A DNA stretch of 9,482 bases from Veillonellaceae bacterium (GCA_900765165.1 CAAFQR010000210.1:1-9482); one strand, 5' to 3'; shown: positions 1 through 7,569, numbered from the stretch's first letter. The notes: a model not told the origin generated them from the letters alone. Made by a program: numbers and translations.

Positions 1-107
1 AAATCCCACTGCAACACCGAATGGTCGCCAAGGCGCAAGAACACCTTATTGTCCGGTCGATGCATACGACGACCGGCACCGGCCGCCAGTACTATACAAT
101 GAATCAT
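1..107 (-). CDS. ispD: IspD, 2-C-methyl-D-erythritol 4-phosphate cytidylyltransferase (partial, N-terminal 35 residues)
   Basis: IspD joins CTP and methylerythritol 4-phosphate to give CDP-methylerythritol and pyrophosphate in the cytosolic MEP pathway of isoprenoid synthesis. Only the first 35 codons lie in the window; the gene runs off the left edge. The visible protein begins MIHCIVLAAGAGRRM and continues to K21, F23 and L24, matching the family's nucleotide-binding signature A-A-G-x-G-x-R-M followed by a conserved lysine. The start ATG (107-105) overlaps the TGA stop of yacL (106-104) in an ATGA arrangement, which suggests translational coupling. Gene order yacL-ispD is that of Bacillus subtilis and supports the call. 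Other nucleotidyltransferases share the AAGxGxR signature, so the context does part of the work here. Confidence 0.88.
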   Translation of the reverse strand, partial: MIHCIVLAAGAGRRMHRPDNKVFLRLGDHSVLQWD

Positions 108-1276
108 TCTTTATTCCCCTTTGCGCGCGCAAATATCATACGACCGGCACTAGTCTGTAAGACGGAGGTTACCATAACATCGATAACCATATCCACAAAC
201 TCGGCGCCATTTTCGATGACGATCATCGTACCGTCATCGAGGTACGCTACACCTTGGTTATCTTCCTTACCGACCTTAATAACCTGAACGCGAATCCACT
301 CACCGGCAATCAATACCGGCTTCAACGCATTGGCCAAGTCGTTTAAATTCAAAACAGAAATGCCTTGCAACACCGCAACCTTGTTAAGATTGAAGTCGTT
401 GGTAATAATCTTCCAACTCCGTTCCAAAGCAAGCCGCATCAGTTTCGAGTCAACCTCGGTAATATCCTCATAATCATCAGGGATTACCTTAATAGGAATT
501 AAATCCTTATGCTGCATTTCCTGCAAAATATCGAGCCCACGACGACCGCGATTACGCTTCAACGTATCCGACGAATCGGAAATGCGCTGTAATTCTTCGA
601 GGACAAACAGCGGCACTACCAACGGGCCTTCCAAGAAGCCCGTAGCGCACAATTCCTGAATACGACCATCGATGATGACAGACGTATCGAGGAGCTTCGG
701 AATAGAGCCAACAGCTTCCGGTTCCGTTGTAGCCGCCGCAGCGACTTCATTCTTACGACCTTTGCCTTTCGTGCTCTTATCTTTATCCTTCGTTTCCTTA
801 GCGGCCATACGATTTTGCGCCCAGTTGTTGTAAAGTTCCGGTCCCTTGCGCGATGCTAACCGCATGCCCATATAACCGAATAACGCACTGAGCAAAATAG
901 GAATATATGACCCAATGATGGGCACTCGATAAAATGCCAAGCCAATTAAGTTTGCTATTATGAGTCCTAAAAGTAATCCGCCAGTACCGGCAATCAAATC
1001 CTGACTCGGAACATGTAGCAAAATGCGTTCAAAGCTTTTTGACAAGCGCATACCTTGATGGATGATAAACGCGGAGATAGCGTAACCAATCCCGGCGCCG
1101 ATTAAACCGCCTAAAGCCAGGGTCAATATTTTCAAAATGGAAAGTCCGAAAATACCCGTATCCAAGAAGCGATAATCAATCATCGGCGACAATAAAGGCA
1201 TAAAATTGTTCGTCAACATATAGCCCATGATCCCGACCAGTAAAGCTATGACATATCGTATTATCCTATATACCAT
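104..1276 (-). CDS. yacL: YacL-type membrane protein with PIN and TRAM domains
   Basis: This is a 390-residue predicted membrane-anchored nuclease-like protein of the YacL family. About four hydrophobic segments fill residues 5-140 (roughly 5-22, 42-72, 94-115, 118-140). A lysine-rich, probably flexible linker covers 157-176. A PIN domain starts near 194, with acidic residues in the usual places: D197 and D203 (LLDTSVIIDGRI), E228 or E229, D276 and D294 (TNDFN). A TRAM domain, a likely RNA-binding fold, follows at about 321-384. PIN domains are typically metal-dependent RNases, but the substrate of this family is not something I can state from sequence. I start at ATG 1276 because an in-frame GTG at 1285 lies inside the Shine-Dalgarno AGGAGGTG. 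It sits 64 nt after radA, has a candidate promoter of its own, and overlaps ispD by four bases. disA, which lies between radA and yacL in B. subtilis, is absent. Confidence 0.88.
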   Translation of the reverse strand: MVYRIIRYVIALLVGIMGYMLTNNFMPLLSPMIDYRFLDTGIFGLSILKILTLALGGLIGAGIGYAISAFIIHQGMRLSKSFERILLHVPSQDLIAGTGGLLLGLIIANLIGLAFYRVPIIGSYIPILLSALFGYMGMRLASRKGPELYNNWAQNRMAAKETKDKDKSTKGKGRKNEVAAAATTEPEAVGSIPKLLDTSVIIDGRIQELCATGFLEGPLVVPLFVLEELQRISDSSDTLKRNRGRRGLDILQEMQHKDLIPIKVIPDDYEDITEVDSKLMRLALERSWKIITNDFNLNKVAVLQGISVLNLNDLANALKPVLIAGEWIRVQVIKVGKEDNQGVAYLDDGTMIVIENGAEFVDMVIDVMVTSVLQTSAGRMIFARAKGNKE

Positions 1277-1306
1277 ATTTCTCACCTCCTTTCTGTCTTA
1301 CTCATC

Positions 1307-1336
1307 ATTGTACCCCAAAACTCCCCTTACTGTCAC
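1307..1336 (-). promoter_or_regulatory. Candidate sigma-A promoter for yacL-ispD
   Basis: In the short gap between radA and yacL the minus strand carries GTGACA (1336-1331, five of six matches to TTGACA), an 18-bp spacer and TACAAT (1312-1307, five of six matches to TATAAT). It begins five bases after the radA stop and would give a leader of about 25 nt before the yacL ATG, containing the Shine-Dalgarno AGGAGGTG. It suggests that yacL-ispD can be transcribed apart from radA. Inferred from sequence match only. Confidence 0.5.
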
Positions 1337-1340
1337 GTTT

Positions 1341-2732
1341 TTATCGAATATTTTTACCGCCAAATACCGCCTGCATAGCTTCCTGTACGGTAACTACGCC
1401 TTTTACCTTAATGTCGTCTCGCAGTTCCTTCAGCTGCTTCACATTCCCATCGGGCACGATAAACCGTTTAAAGCCAAGCTTCGCCGCTTCCGCTAAGCGC
1501 TGTTCCAACCGCGGAATGCTGCGCACATTACCGGTTAAGCCTACTTCACCGAGGATAACCATGTCTGACGGTACCGGTCGATTCATAAGATTCGACACAA
1601 TAGCCACCGCCACAGATAAGTCGCACGCCGGTTCGTTCACCTTAAGACCGCCGATGACATTAACATACACGTCCTTGTTGCCCAGCGAAAACTGACAGCG
1701 TTTTTCCAGTACCGCCAGAAGCACGATGAGTCGATTCAAATCATAGCCGATGGACGTGCGCCGTGGCATGCCAAAGGCGGTATTCACTACGAGGCTCTGC
1801 ACTTCCACAAGTATAGGGCGAATACCTTCTAAGTAGGCCATAACGGCAGACCCTGTTTCGTCTTCCGTCCGTTCTGCCAGAAGCGTTGCCGATGGATTTA
1901 AGAGCTCTACAAGGCCGGCGCCATCCATAGAGAATAACCCCGTTTCCGACGTAGAGCCAAAGCGGTTCTTAATGGCTCTAAGAATACGGAACTGGTAGGA
2001 CCGTTCCCCTTCAAAATAAAGCACTACGTCTACCATGTGCTCTAGCATACGCGGACCGGCGATATTACCTTCCTTCGTTACATGGCCAATGATACATACC
2101 GGAACGGACCGTTCCTTCGCAAAGCGCAATAACCGTGCCGTACATTCCCGAACTTGGCTAACGCTGCCCGGTGCCGATTCCACATCATCGGTAAACACGG
2201 TCTGAATGGAGTCGATAACGAGTAATGTCGGCGGATGGTCGGCCGCTTCTTTTAATACCGCATCAAGGTTGGTATCGGCCATAACCTGCAGCCGTTCACT
2301 GTTAATACCAAGCCGCTCAGCTCGTAATTTCAGCTGCATTTGCGACTCTTCACCGGACGCATAGAGAACGGTGCCTTCGTTGTCTGCAATAGCGCCGGAC
2401 ACCTGTAAGAGGAGCGTCGATTTGCCGATGCCCGGGTCGCCGCCGAGAAGGACCAAGGAACCGGGTACGATACCACCGCCGAGGACGCGGTTTATTTCAC
2501 CATAACCGGTGAGGATACGAGGCGCATCTTCGGTGCGAATTTCCGTTAAGGCCACCGGCTTTGGACGCTTCTTATCAACCGGTTCATAAGCGGCGGATGA
2601 GGACTTCTTCGTCTCCCGCACTACTTCCTCGACCATCGTATTCCACTGGCCGCACTGGGGACAACGACCGAGCCAACGAGACGACTCGGCACCGCAATTA
2701 TTACAAAAATACACTGTTTTGGTCTTTGCCAT
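1341..2732 (-). CDS. radA: RadA (Sms), DNA repair ATPase of the RecA superfamily
   Basis: RadA is a cytosolic ATP-dependent DNA motor that helps RecA extend and resolve recombination intermediates. The 463-residue product is full length for the family. Visible in order: a zinc finger with C10, C13, C24 and C27; Walker A GGDPGIGKST at 97-106; Walker B LLVIDS at 170-175; the RadA-specific KNRFG motif at 255-259; and a C-terminal Lon-like domain from about 290 onwards. All key residues look intact. I chose ATG 2732 because GGAGGT lies just upstream and the N-terminus MAKTKTVYFCNNCG is typical. An in-frame ATG at 2756 would add eight untypical residues and has no ribosome site. A strong terminator separates radA from clpC, so it is probably transcribed mainly on its own, although I found no convincing promoter in the 2733-2800 gap. 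Confidence 0.97.
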   Translation of the reverse strand: MAKTKTVYFCNNCGAESSRWLGRCPQCGQWNTMVEEVVRETKKSSSAAYEPVDKKRPKPVALTEIRTEDAPRILTGYGEINRVLGGGIVPGSLVLLGGDPGIGKSTLLLQVSGAIADNEGTVLYASGEESQMQLKLRAERLGINSERLQVMADTNLDAVLKEAADHPPTLLVIDSIQTVFTDDVESAPGSVSQVRECTARLLRFAKERSVPVCIIGHVTKEGNIAGPRMLEHMVDVVLYFEGERSYQFRILRAIKNRFGSTSETGLFSMDGAGLVELLNPSATLLAERTEDETGSAVMAYLEGIRPILVEVQSLVVNTAFGMPRRTSIGYDLNRLIVLLAVLEKRCQFSLGNKDVYVNVIGGLKVNEPACDLSVAVAIVSNLMNRPVPSDMVILGEVGLTGNVRSIPRLEQRLAEAAKLGFKRFIVPDGNVKQLKELRDDIKVKGVVTVQEAMQAVFGGKNIR

Positions 2733-2799
2733 AGTACCTCCACAAGGGGATAACATACAATAACTCCGAATAGCAACCTACTGTTCACTACGCGGAGAT

Positions 2800-2839
2800 A
2801 AAAAAAATCACGAACACTACTTAAAGTATTCGTGATTTT
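2800..2839 (-). terminator. Rho-independent terminator of the ctsR-clpC operon
   Basis: Arms AAAATCACGAA (2804-2814) and TTCGTGATTTT (2829-2839) are perfectly complementary over 11 bp, with a further TACT/AGTA pairing inside the loop. On the minus strand the hairpin is followed by a run of eight or so T residues (2808-2801). It lies 41 nt past the clpC stop and closes the stress operon before radA. The plus-strand side has only a shorter T run (TTTTCTTT), and no plus-strand gene needs it. Confidence 0.9.
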
Positions 2840-2879
2840 CTTTGGAAACTCCTTCTTGCCAGCGAAAGTAGTTTCTATA

Positions 2880-5336
2880 TTATGCAGTGTGGTGTACTGC
2901 TGTAGCCACGCTCATAACGATGTCGTCATCCTTGGCTTCGGCTTTGATGACACAGCCTTCCTTAGCTTCACCTTTTAAGATTAAGTCGGAAATCGGGTCT
3001 TCTACCAAGCGCTGGATTGCACGTTTCAACGGACGAGCACCGAAGGCGAAGTCGGAACCTTCTTTGACGAGGATTGCCATAGCGTCATCGGACACTTCGA
3101 GGTCCATGCCACGTTCGTGCAAACGATTGGTAACGTCGCGGAGCAAGATGTGAACAATCTTGTTGAGGTCGTCGCCAGTCAACGGATGGAATACGATCAT
3201 TTCATCGATACGGTTCAAGAATTCCGGACGGAAGTGACGTTTAACGGCTTCCATGGTATTCTTCTTCGCTTCTTCGAAGCTATCGGTCTTAGCCTTTTCG
3301 GCTTTGCCCTTCGCTGCGAGGAAGCCCATAGCCGCGCTGTCTTCCTTCAAGTAGGAAGCACCGAGGTTACTGGTCATGATGATAACCGTATTTCTGAAGT
3401 CAACCGTACGACCCTGGTTATCGGTTAAGCGACCATCATCCAATACCTGCAAGAGAATATTGAAGAAGTCGGCGTGCGCTTTTTCCACTTCATCGAAGAG
3501 GATTACGCTATATGGTTTACGACGTACAGCGTCAGTCAACTGACCGCCTTCATCATAGCCGACGTATCCGGGAGGTGCACCAACCAAACGAGACACGGTA
3601 TGCTTTTCCATGTATTCCGACATATCGAGTCGAATCATGGCTTTTTCATCACCGAACAGGTTAGCCGCTAAGGCACGAGCCAATTCGGTTTTACCAACAC
3701 CGGTAGGACCAAGGAACAGGAACGAACCAATCGGACGTTTCGGATCCTTTAAGCCGGCACGGGCACGACGTACAGCTTTCGCTACAGCCACAACGGCTTC
3801 GTTCTGACCAACGACGCGTTCATGCAATTCATCTTCCAAGCGGAGTAAACGCTGCGATTCTTCTTCAGCCAATTTAGCCACCGGCACGCCGCTCCATTCC
3901 GATACAACGGCAGCGATGTCGTCTTCGGTGACAACCAGCTTTTCATCGTCTTCTTTAGCGCGTTTTTCCTGTTTAGCTGCAATGGATTCGGTCAGTTCTT
4001 TTTCTTCGTCACGCAATTTAGCAGCTTCTTCGAAGTTCTGCGCCGTTACGGCTGCTTCCTTTTCTTTACGAACCGCTGCTAAGCGCGTTTCGAGTTCTTT
4101 TACTTCCGGCGGTGCGGTGAATACTTTCATACGTACCTTAGAAGCCGCTTCATCCATTACATCAATAGCTTTATCCGGGAAGAAACGATCCGTAATATAA
4201 CGACCGGACAATTCAACGGCGGCTTTTAACGCTTCGTCGGTAATTTTAGCTTTGTGGAACGCTTCATACCGATCGCGCAAGCCCTTCAAAATGCCCAGCG
4301 TATCTTCTTCGCTCGGTTCGCCTACTAGTACCGGCTGGAAACGACGTTCCAAGGCGGCATCTTTTTCGATGTGTTTCTTGTATTCGTCAAGGGTCGTAGC
4401 GCCGATTACCTGGAAGGTACCACGAGCCAAGGCCGGTTTCAAGATGTTGGCAGCGTCCATAGCGCCTTCCGAGGCACCGGCGCCAACCAAGGTATGGATT
4501 TCATCGATGAACACAATCATGTCGTCATGCTTCTGTACTTCATCGATGGCTTTCTTCAATCGTTCTTCAAATTCGCCACGGTACTTAGCACCGGCCAACA
4601 TGGAAGACAAGCTCAGTGAAATAATGCGTTTGTTCCGGAGTATTTCCGGTACATTCTGGCTTACAATACGCTGTGCCAAGCCTTCGGCGATGGCAGTCTT
4701 ACCAACACCAGGTTCACCAATGAGGACCGGGTTGTTCTTAGTACGACGGCTTAAAATCTGAATGACACGGTTAATTTCAGTATCACGGCCAATTACCGGG
4801 TCAATCTTGCCCTGTTTAGCCGATTCGTTAAGGTCCGTTGCGAAGCCTTCCAGTTCGCCCAGCTTACCGTCACCGGTTTGCTGGCCACCTTCGGCGCTAC
4901 CGTTTTCACCACCGAGCATAGAGCCAATGGTGCGAACGATATCTTCGGTACGAATGCCGAATTCTTGCAACACCTGAACGGCTACGCCGCCTCCATCACT
5001 TAAAATACCGAGCAAAATGTGTTCAGCACCAACGTAGTTGTGCTGCATGCGGTTAGCGGTTTCCACAGCCAACTGCAATACACGTTTCGTACGGGGTGTC
5101 ATATACAAGGAGCCGCTGTGGTCAGTGCCACGGCCTACGGCGTCCAATACGGCCTTTTCGGCAGCGTCGTCTTCAAGGCCTAGCTTATGTAAAGCCTTAG
5201 CCGCTACGCTGTCTTTTTCTTCGAGCAAGCCTAAAAGCAAATGTTCAGTGCCCACGTAATCGTGGCCAAATTCCTTTGCTTTGTCTTGCGCAATGTCCAG
5301 TGCCCGACGAGCACTATCAGTAAAACGTTCTAACAT
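2880..5336 (-). CDS. clpC: ClpC, AAA+ unfoldase of the ClpCP protease
   Basis: ClpC is a cytosolic Hsp100 unfoldase that threads substrates, including arginine-phosphorylated ones, into ClpP. The 818-residue product is close to the usual length (about 810). It shows two N-terminal Clp repeats (about 1-70 and 77-142); AAA module 1 with Walker A GEPGVGKT 207-214, Walker B VFIDEI 275-280 and arginine finger region ERRF 330-333; a middle domain with a UVR-like segment (about 430-455); and AAA module 2 with Walker A GPTGVGKT 543-550, Walker B VILFDEVEKAH 611-621 and sensor 2 GARPLKR 766-772. The ClpP-docking loop is likely near M-G-F 670-672, where VGF is usual. I start at ATG 5336 with GAGGTG six bases upstream. 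The in-frame GTG at 5345 is part of that ribosome site. It is the last gene of the operon, 134 nt after mcsB. Confidence 0.97.
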   Translation of the reverse strand: MLERFTDSARRALDIAQDKAKEFGHDYVGTEHLLLGLLEEKDSVAAKALHKLGLEDDAAEKAVLDAVGRGTDHSGSLYMTPRTKRVLQLAVETANRMQHNYVGAEHILLGILSDGGGVAVQVLQEFGIRTEDIVRTIGSMLGGENGSAEGGQQTGDGKLGELEGFATDLNESAKQGKIDPVIGRDTEINRVIQILSRRTKNNPVLIGEPGVGKTAIAEGLAQRIVSQNVPEILRNKRIISLSLSSMLAGAKYRGEFEERLKKAIDEVQKHDDMIVFIDEIHTLVGAGASEGAMDAANILKPALARGTFQVIGATTLDEYKKHIEKDAALERRFQPVLVGEPSEEDTLGILKGLRDRYEAFHKAKITDEALKAAVELSGRYITDRFFPDKAIDVMDEAASKVRMKVFTAPPEVKELETRLAAVRKEKEAAVTAQNFEEAAKLRDEEKELTESIAAKQEKRAKEDDEKLVVTEDDIAAVVSEWSGVPVAKLAEEESQRLLRLEDELHERVVGQNEAVVAVAKAVRRARAGLKDPKRPIGSFLFLGPTGVGKTELARALAANLFGDEKAMIRLDMSEYMEKHTVSRLVGAPPGYVGYDEGGQLTDAVRRKPYSVILFDEVEKAHADFFNILLQVLDDGRLTDNQGRTVDFRNTVIIMTSNLGASYLKEDSAAMGFLAAKGKAEKAKTDSFEEAKKNTMEAVKRHFRPEFLNRIDEMIVFHPLTGDDLNKIVHILLRDVTNRLHERGMDLEVSDDAMAILVKEGSDFAFGARPLKRAIQRLVEDPISDLILKGEAKEGCVIKAEAKDDDIVMSVATAVHHTA

Positions 5337-5384
5337 ATCTATCACCTCATATTCGTGGTTGTACGATTTGATTTATAGTCAAGT

Positions 5385-5447
5385 AATTAGGAAGCTAATT
5401 GCTTAATTGTCTTTTTTGTAGTCTTTGAAATCACTCACTTCGTGAGT
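5385..5447 (-). other. Two small inverted repeats in the mcsB-clpC gap
   Basis: The 134-nt gap between mcsB and clpC contains two short perfect hairpins in the transcript: ACTCAC-GAA-GTGAGT (5447-5433) and AATTAG-CTTC-CTAATT (5400-5385). Neither is followed by a T run, so neither is a convincing terminator. No promoter with both boxes is visible; a lone TTGACT at about 5383-5378 has no -10 at the right distance. The repeats could be mRNA stability or processing elements that raise clpC level relative to upstream genes, but this is inference. Confidence 0.35.
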
Positions 5448-5470
5448 CGCCTCTTTAGAGTTTTTGCGGA

Positions 5471-6547
5471 TTACTTACCTTGCATGCGGTCTCTGATGAC
5501 CTTAGCACGGTACGTATCGCGTTCTGCCGGGAGCATATCCTCTTTACCGGCATATTTGGACAGGAAGTTCGGTCTGGTGATAACCACCAGTTCATTGAAG
5601 AAATCCGAACGACCTTGCGGTAACACCTTCATATCAATGCCTAGCTGCACATCGCTCAACAGCGATAACGCTTCTTCACCGGATAAGCGGCGAGCGTACA
5701 TCAACGTGCCGTAAGCACGCCATACGCGGTCTTCAAAAGCATCGTTGTCACTTTGACGGATAGCATCGCGCGCTTTCATTTCTTCGCTTACTAAGCCATC
5801 GATGACTTTCTGGAGCTGTGCTACTGTGTCTTCTTCACTAATCCCCATGGTCACTTGGTTCGATACCTGGTAAATATTGCCTAAGGCTTCAGAGCCTTCG
5901 CCATATAGACCACGTACCGAGTAACCTAATTGGGAAATGTTCCGCACTACGCGATTAATGCGGCCGGTCATGGCCAACGCCGGCAAGTGAAGCATTACCG
6001 ACGCCCGAAGGCCGGTGCCTACGTTGGTAGGACAAGCGGTTAAGTAACCGTATTGTTCGTTAAACGCGTAGTCGTATTTGCTTTCAATGGCATCGTCCAC
6101 CTTGAAAGCGTGAGCCAACGCTTCGTTAAGGCGCAGGCCTGGTTCCATAGCCTGGATGCGAATGTGATCTTCTTCGTTGACCATAATGGCTACGGACGAA
6201 TCATCGGCTACGACGAGGCTGCGATGCGGTGCTTTCTGAGCTAGCTGAGGGCTAACTAAGTGCTTTTCCACGAGGATTTCGCGTTCCGTATCGCTCAGCT
6301 TGTCAAGGCTGATGTTGGAATATCCACGACCGTCAGCGTCCTTTAAAGTCCCCAAAATACCGCGCATCATGGTGTCTACCTTTTCAAGGGACGGTTCATG
6401 ATTGCGATTAGTAAATTGCAAGCCTTTGAAATTACGTGCCAGTCGAATCCGGCTAGATAACACGATGTGAGACGCCTCGGCCTTGTCGGTCGTGTTATCC
6501 TCCTTGAGCCAACTGCTTAGCGGCTCATCGAGAATTTTATCTAACAT
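5471..6547 (-). CDS. mcsB: McsB protein arginine kinase
   Basis: McsB phosphorylates arginine side chains on proteins, marking them for ClpCP and inactivating the repressor CtsR. It acts in the cytosol and is activated by McsA. The 358-residue product matches the family (about 360) and is a single phosphagen-kinase-like catalytic domain. Visible: nucleotide-site segment SSRIRLARN 31-39, acidic NEEDH 124-128, conserved cysteine C172 in CPTNVGTG, basic RASVM 181-185 and RGLYGEGSEA 212-221. Near the C-terminus is RDTYRA 343-348, which fits the R-D-x-x-R-A phosphoarginine-binding motif of protein arginine kinases and distinguishes it from creatine and arginine kinases. Start ATG 6547 has GGAGGT seven bases upstream. 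It follows mcsA by 12 nt in the same operon. Confidence 0.96.
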   Translation of the reverse strand: MLDKILDEPLSSWLKEDNTTDKAEASHIVLSSRIRLARNFKGLQFTNRNHEPSLEKVDTMMRGILGTLKDADGRGYSNISLDKLSDTEREILVEKHLVSPQLAQKAPHRSLVVADDSSVAIMVNEEDHIRIQAMEPGLRLNEALAHAFKVDDAIESKYDYAFNEQYGYLTACPTNVGTGLRASVMLHLPALAMTGRINRVVRNISQLGYSVRGLYGEGSEALGNIYQVSNQVTMGISEEDTVAQLQKVIDGLVSEEMKARDAIRQSDNDAFEDRVWRAYGTLMYARRLSGEEALSLLSDVQLGIDMKVLPQGRSDFFNELVVITRPNFLSKYAGKEDMLPAERDTYRAKVIRDRMQGK

Positions 6548-6559
6548 AGTGCTACCTCC

Positions 6560-7108
6560 TTATTGCTGTGTCCCCAGTTGCTGTTCCAGGGTTTTTATTT
6601 CATCACGAATGCGGGCAGCATCTTCGAAGTGTTCTTCGGAAACAGCCTTCTGCAAATCCTGACGCAACCGTTTGATTTGATGTTTCGTGCGGAAGACGCC
6701 ATTGCCACGGCCCGGTACGCGACCTTCGTAGTTCAACGAACCTTGAAGACGTTTAACGAGCGGTGCAATTTCGGAAGCGAACGCCGTGTAGCATTCATCG
6801 CAACCGAAGCGGCCATTTCGATTGAAATCATCGAAGGTCATGCCGCATTGCGGACAATGCTGTTCGTGGCGGCGCTGCAACACGCCTTCAGGATAAATTG
6901 CATTGGTAAAGAAATCATTCGTAAAGAAATCATTATCAAACATAGAGCCTCCCATATTCATAAATCCAGGAAACCCGGTAGAGCCGAAGCCCTGAATGTT
7001 ATGTTTTGCGGCACAGTCCGCACATAAATGGCGTTCTGTTTTCTTGCCGTTCACAATATTTGTTAAATGAACCGTTGCATCGTTTTTCTTACATTCATCA
7101 CAGATCAT
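6560..7108 (-). CDS. mcsA: McsA, zinc-binding activator of McsB
   Basis: McsA binds and activates the arginine kinase McsB. The 182-residue product has two pairs of zinc-ligand motifs: CDEC (C3, C6) with CADC (C29, C32), and CPQC (C85, C88) with CDEC (C103, C106). A UVR motif, predicted helical hairpin, occupies about 143-178 (K146-R149, F161-E162, D169, E175). Between the zinc sites is a Gly/Phe/Asn-rich stretch (40-70) containing an exact peptide duplication, NDFFT NDFFT, from a 15-bp tandem repeat. The start ATG (7108) overlaps the ctsR stop in an ATGA junction, so translation is probably coupled to ctsR. The cysteines also fit a redox or metal stress sensing role known for McsA in Bacillus and Staphylococcus; that is family knowledge. 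Confidence 0.93.
   Translation of the reverse strand: MICDECKKNDATVHLTNIVNGKKTERHLCADCAAKHNIQGFGSTGFPGFMNMGGSMFDNDFFTNDFFTNAIYPEGVLQRRHEQHCPQCGMTFDDFNRNGRFGCDECYTAFASEIAPLVKRLQGSLNYEGRVPGRGNGVFRTKHQIKRLRQDLQKAVSEEHFEDAARIRDEIKTLEQQLGTQQ
6905..6934. repeat. 15-bp tandem duplication inside mcsA
   Basis: Two consecutive 15-bp units (6905-6919 and 6920-6934) differ at one base; the 14-nt core GTAAAGAAATCATT is identical. In the minus-strand protein it encodes FFTND followed by FFTND (McsA residues 61-65 and 66-70 region). It keeps frame, and lies in the low-complexity linker between the zinc sites. Confidence 0.85.
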
Positions 7109-7569
7109 ACGGTGTCCCCCCTAACAATTGCCACTACCTTATCGAAAAGGTGTTTAATCCGTTCATCGCGAACCGCCGGGTCCGGGATGGATTCCATCAA
7201 TGTTACAAAGGATTCGTGAAGCAAAATCGCTTCGCGGTTCTTCAAGAACCCTTGCTTCATCAATACGAATAACGCGTGGTCGATTTGGCCCATCGAAATC
7301 GGCGCTTTGGCAACTGCCTTCGTCGGTTCCGGTCGGCTCTGTGCACCGGTGCTACCAGGAATACGGGTTATGCTGATGAACCCGCCTAAACCACGGCGAG
7401 ATTCGACAGTAAAACCGCGATCATTGGAGAACCGGGTGCTCAATACGTAACTGATCTGCGACGGTGCGCAATTCAGTTCGTCGGCCAATTCGTTACGCCG
7501 CAAGACCACACCGTTTTCTTGTTCTTCCAATAACTTTTCTAATATAAATTGTTCAATTCTATCTGCCAA
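7105..7569 (-). CDS. ctsR: CtsR, transcriptional repressor of class III heat-shock genes
   Basis: CtsR is a dimeric winged-helix repressor of clp genes. It is released on heat or protein stress and is removed through McsB and ClpC. The 154-residue frame shows the helix-turn-helix (about 24-46, RRNELADELNCAPSQISYV) and a wing at 55-67 with SRRGLGGF, where the heat-sensing loop is usually four glycines. Residues 71-91 form a Pro/Ala/Lys-rich linker to the C-terminal domain (92-154), which contacts McsB in relatives. The only usable start in this frame is TTG 7569, 14 nt from the GAGGTG ribosome site. An ATG with ideal spacing (7577) lies in another frame and stops after 12 codons. This is either a genuine rare start or a one-base error or slippage near the start. 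It is first in the operon, overlapping mcsA by four bases. Confidence 0.93.
   Translation of the reverse strand: MADRIEQFILEKLLEEQENGVVLRRNELADELNCAPSQISYVLSTRFSNDRGFTVESRRGLGGFISITRIPGSTGAQSRPEPTKAVAKAPISMGQIDHALFVLMKQGFLKNREAILLHESFVTLMESIPDPAVRDERIKHLFDKVVAIVRGDTV

Noticed and set aside
1277..1285. Upstream GTG start for yacL at 1285
   Set aside because: The GTG is part of the Shine-Dalgarno AGGAGGTG; ATG 1276 has correct spacing. The same reasoning removes GTG 5345 for clpC and GTG 8296 for ferritin.
2733..2756. Longer radA beginning at ATG 2756
   Set aside because: No ribosome site lies upstream of it, and the extra residues are not typical; ATG 2732 has GGAGGT and the usual MAKTK N-terminus.
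2764..2797. CTCCG/CGGAG inverted repeat in the radA leader as a riboswitch or regulatory RNA
   Set aside because: Arms are only five bases with a mismatched interior, and nothing matches a known RNA family.
2737..2800. Sigma-A promoter for radA (TTGCTA with TGTTAT)
   Set aside because: Spacing is 15 bp and both boxes are weak, so I could not support it although a promoter is expected here.
4252..4761. 169-codon plus-strand frame opposite clpC
   Set aside because: It is an antisense shadow of the conserved ClpC coding region, Ser-rich, with no recognisable domain or ribosome site.
5433..5447. Terminator after mcsB
   Set aside because: The stem is six base pairs with no following T run on the minus strand, and clpC belongs to the operon.
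6563..7027. 154-codon plus-strand frame opposite mcsA
   Set aside because: It is antisense to a clear McsA gene, and its protein resembles no family; shadow frame.
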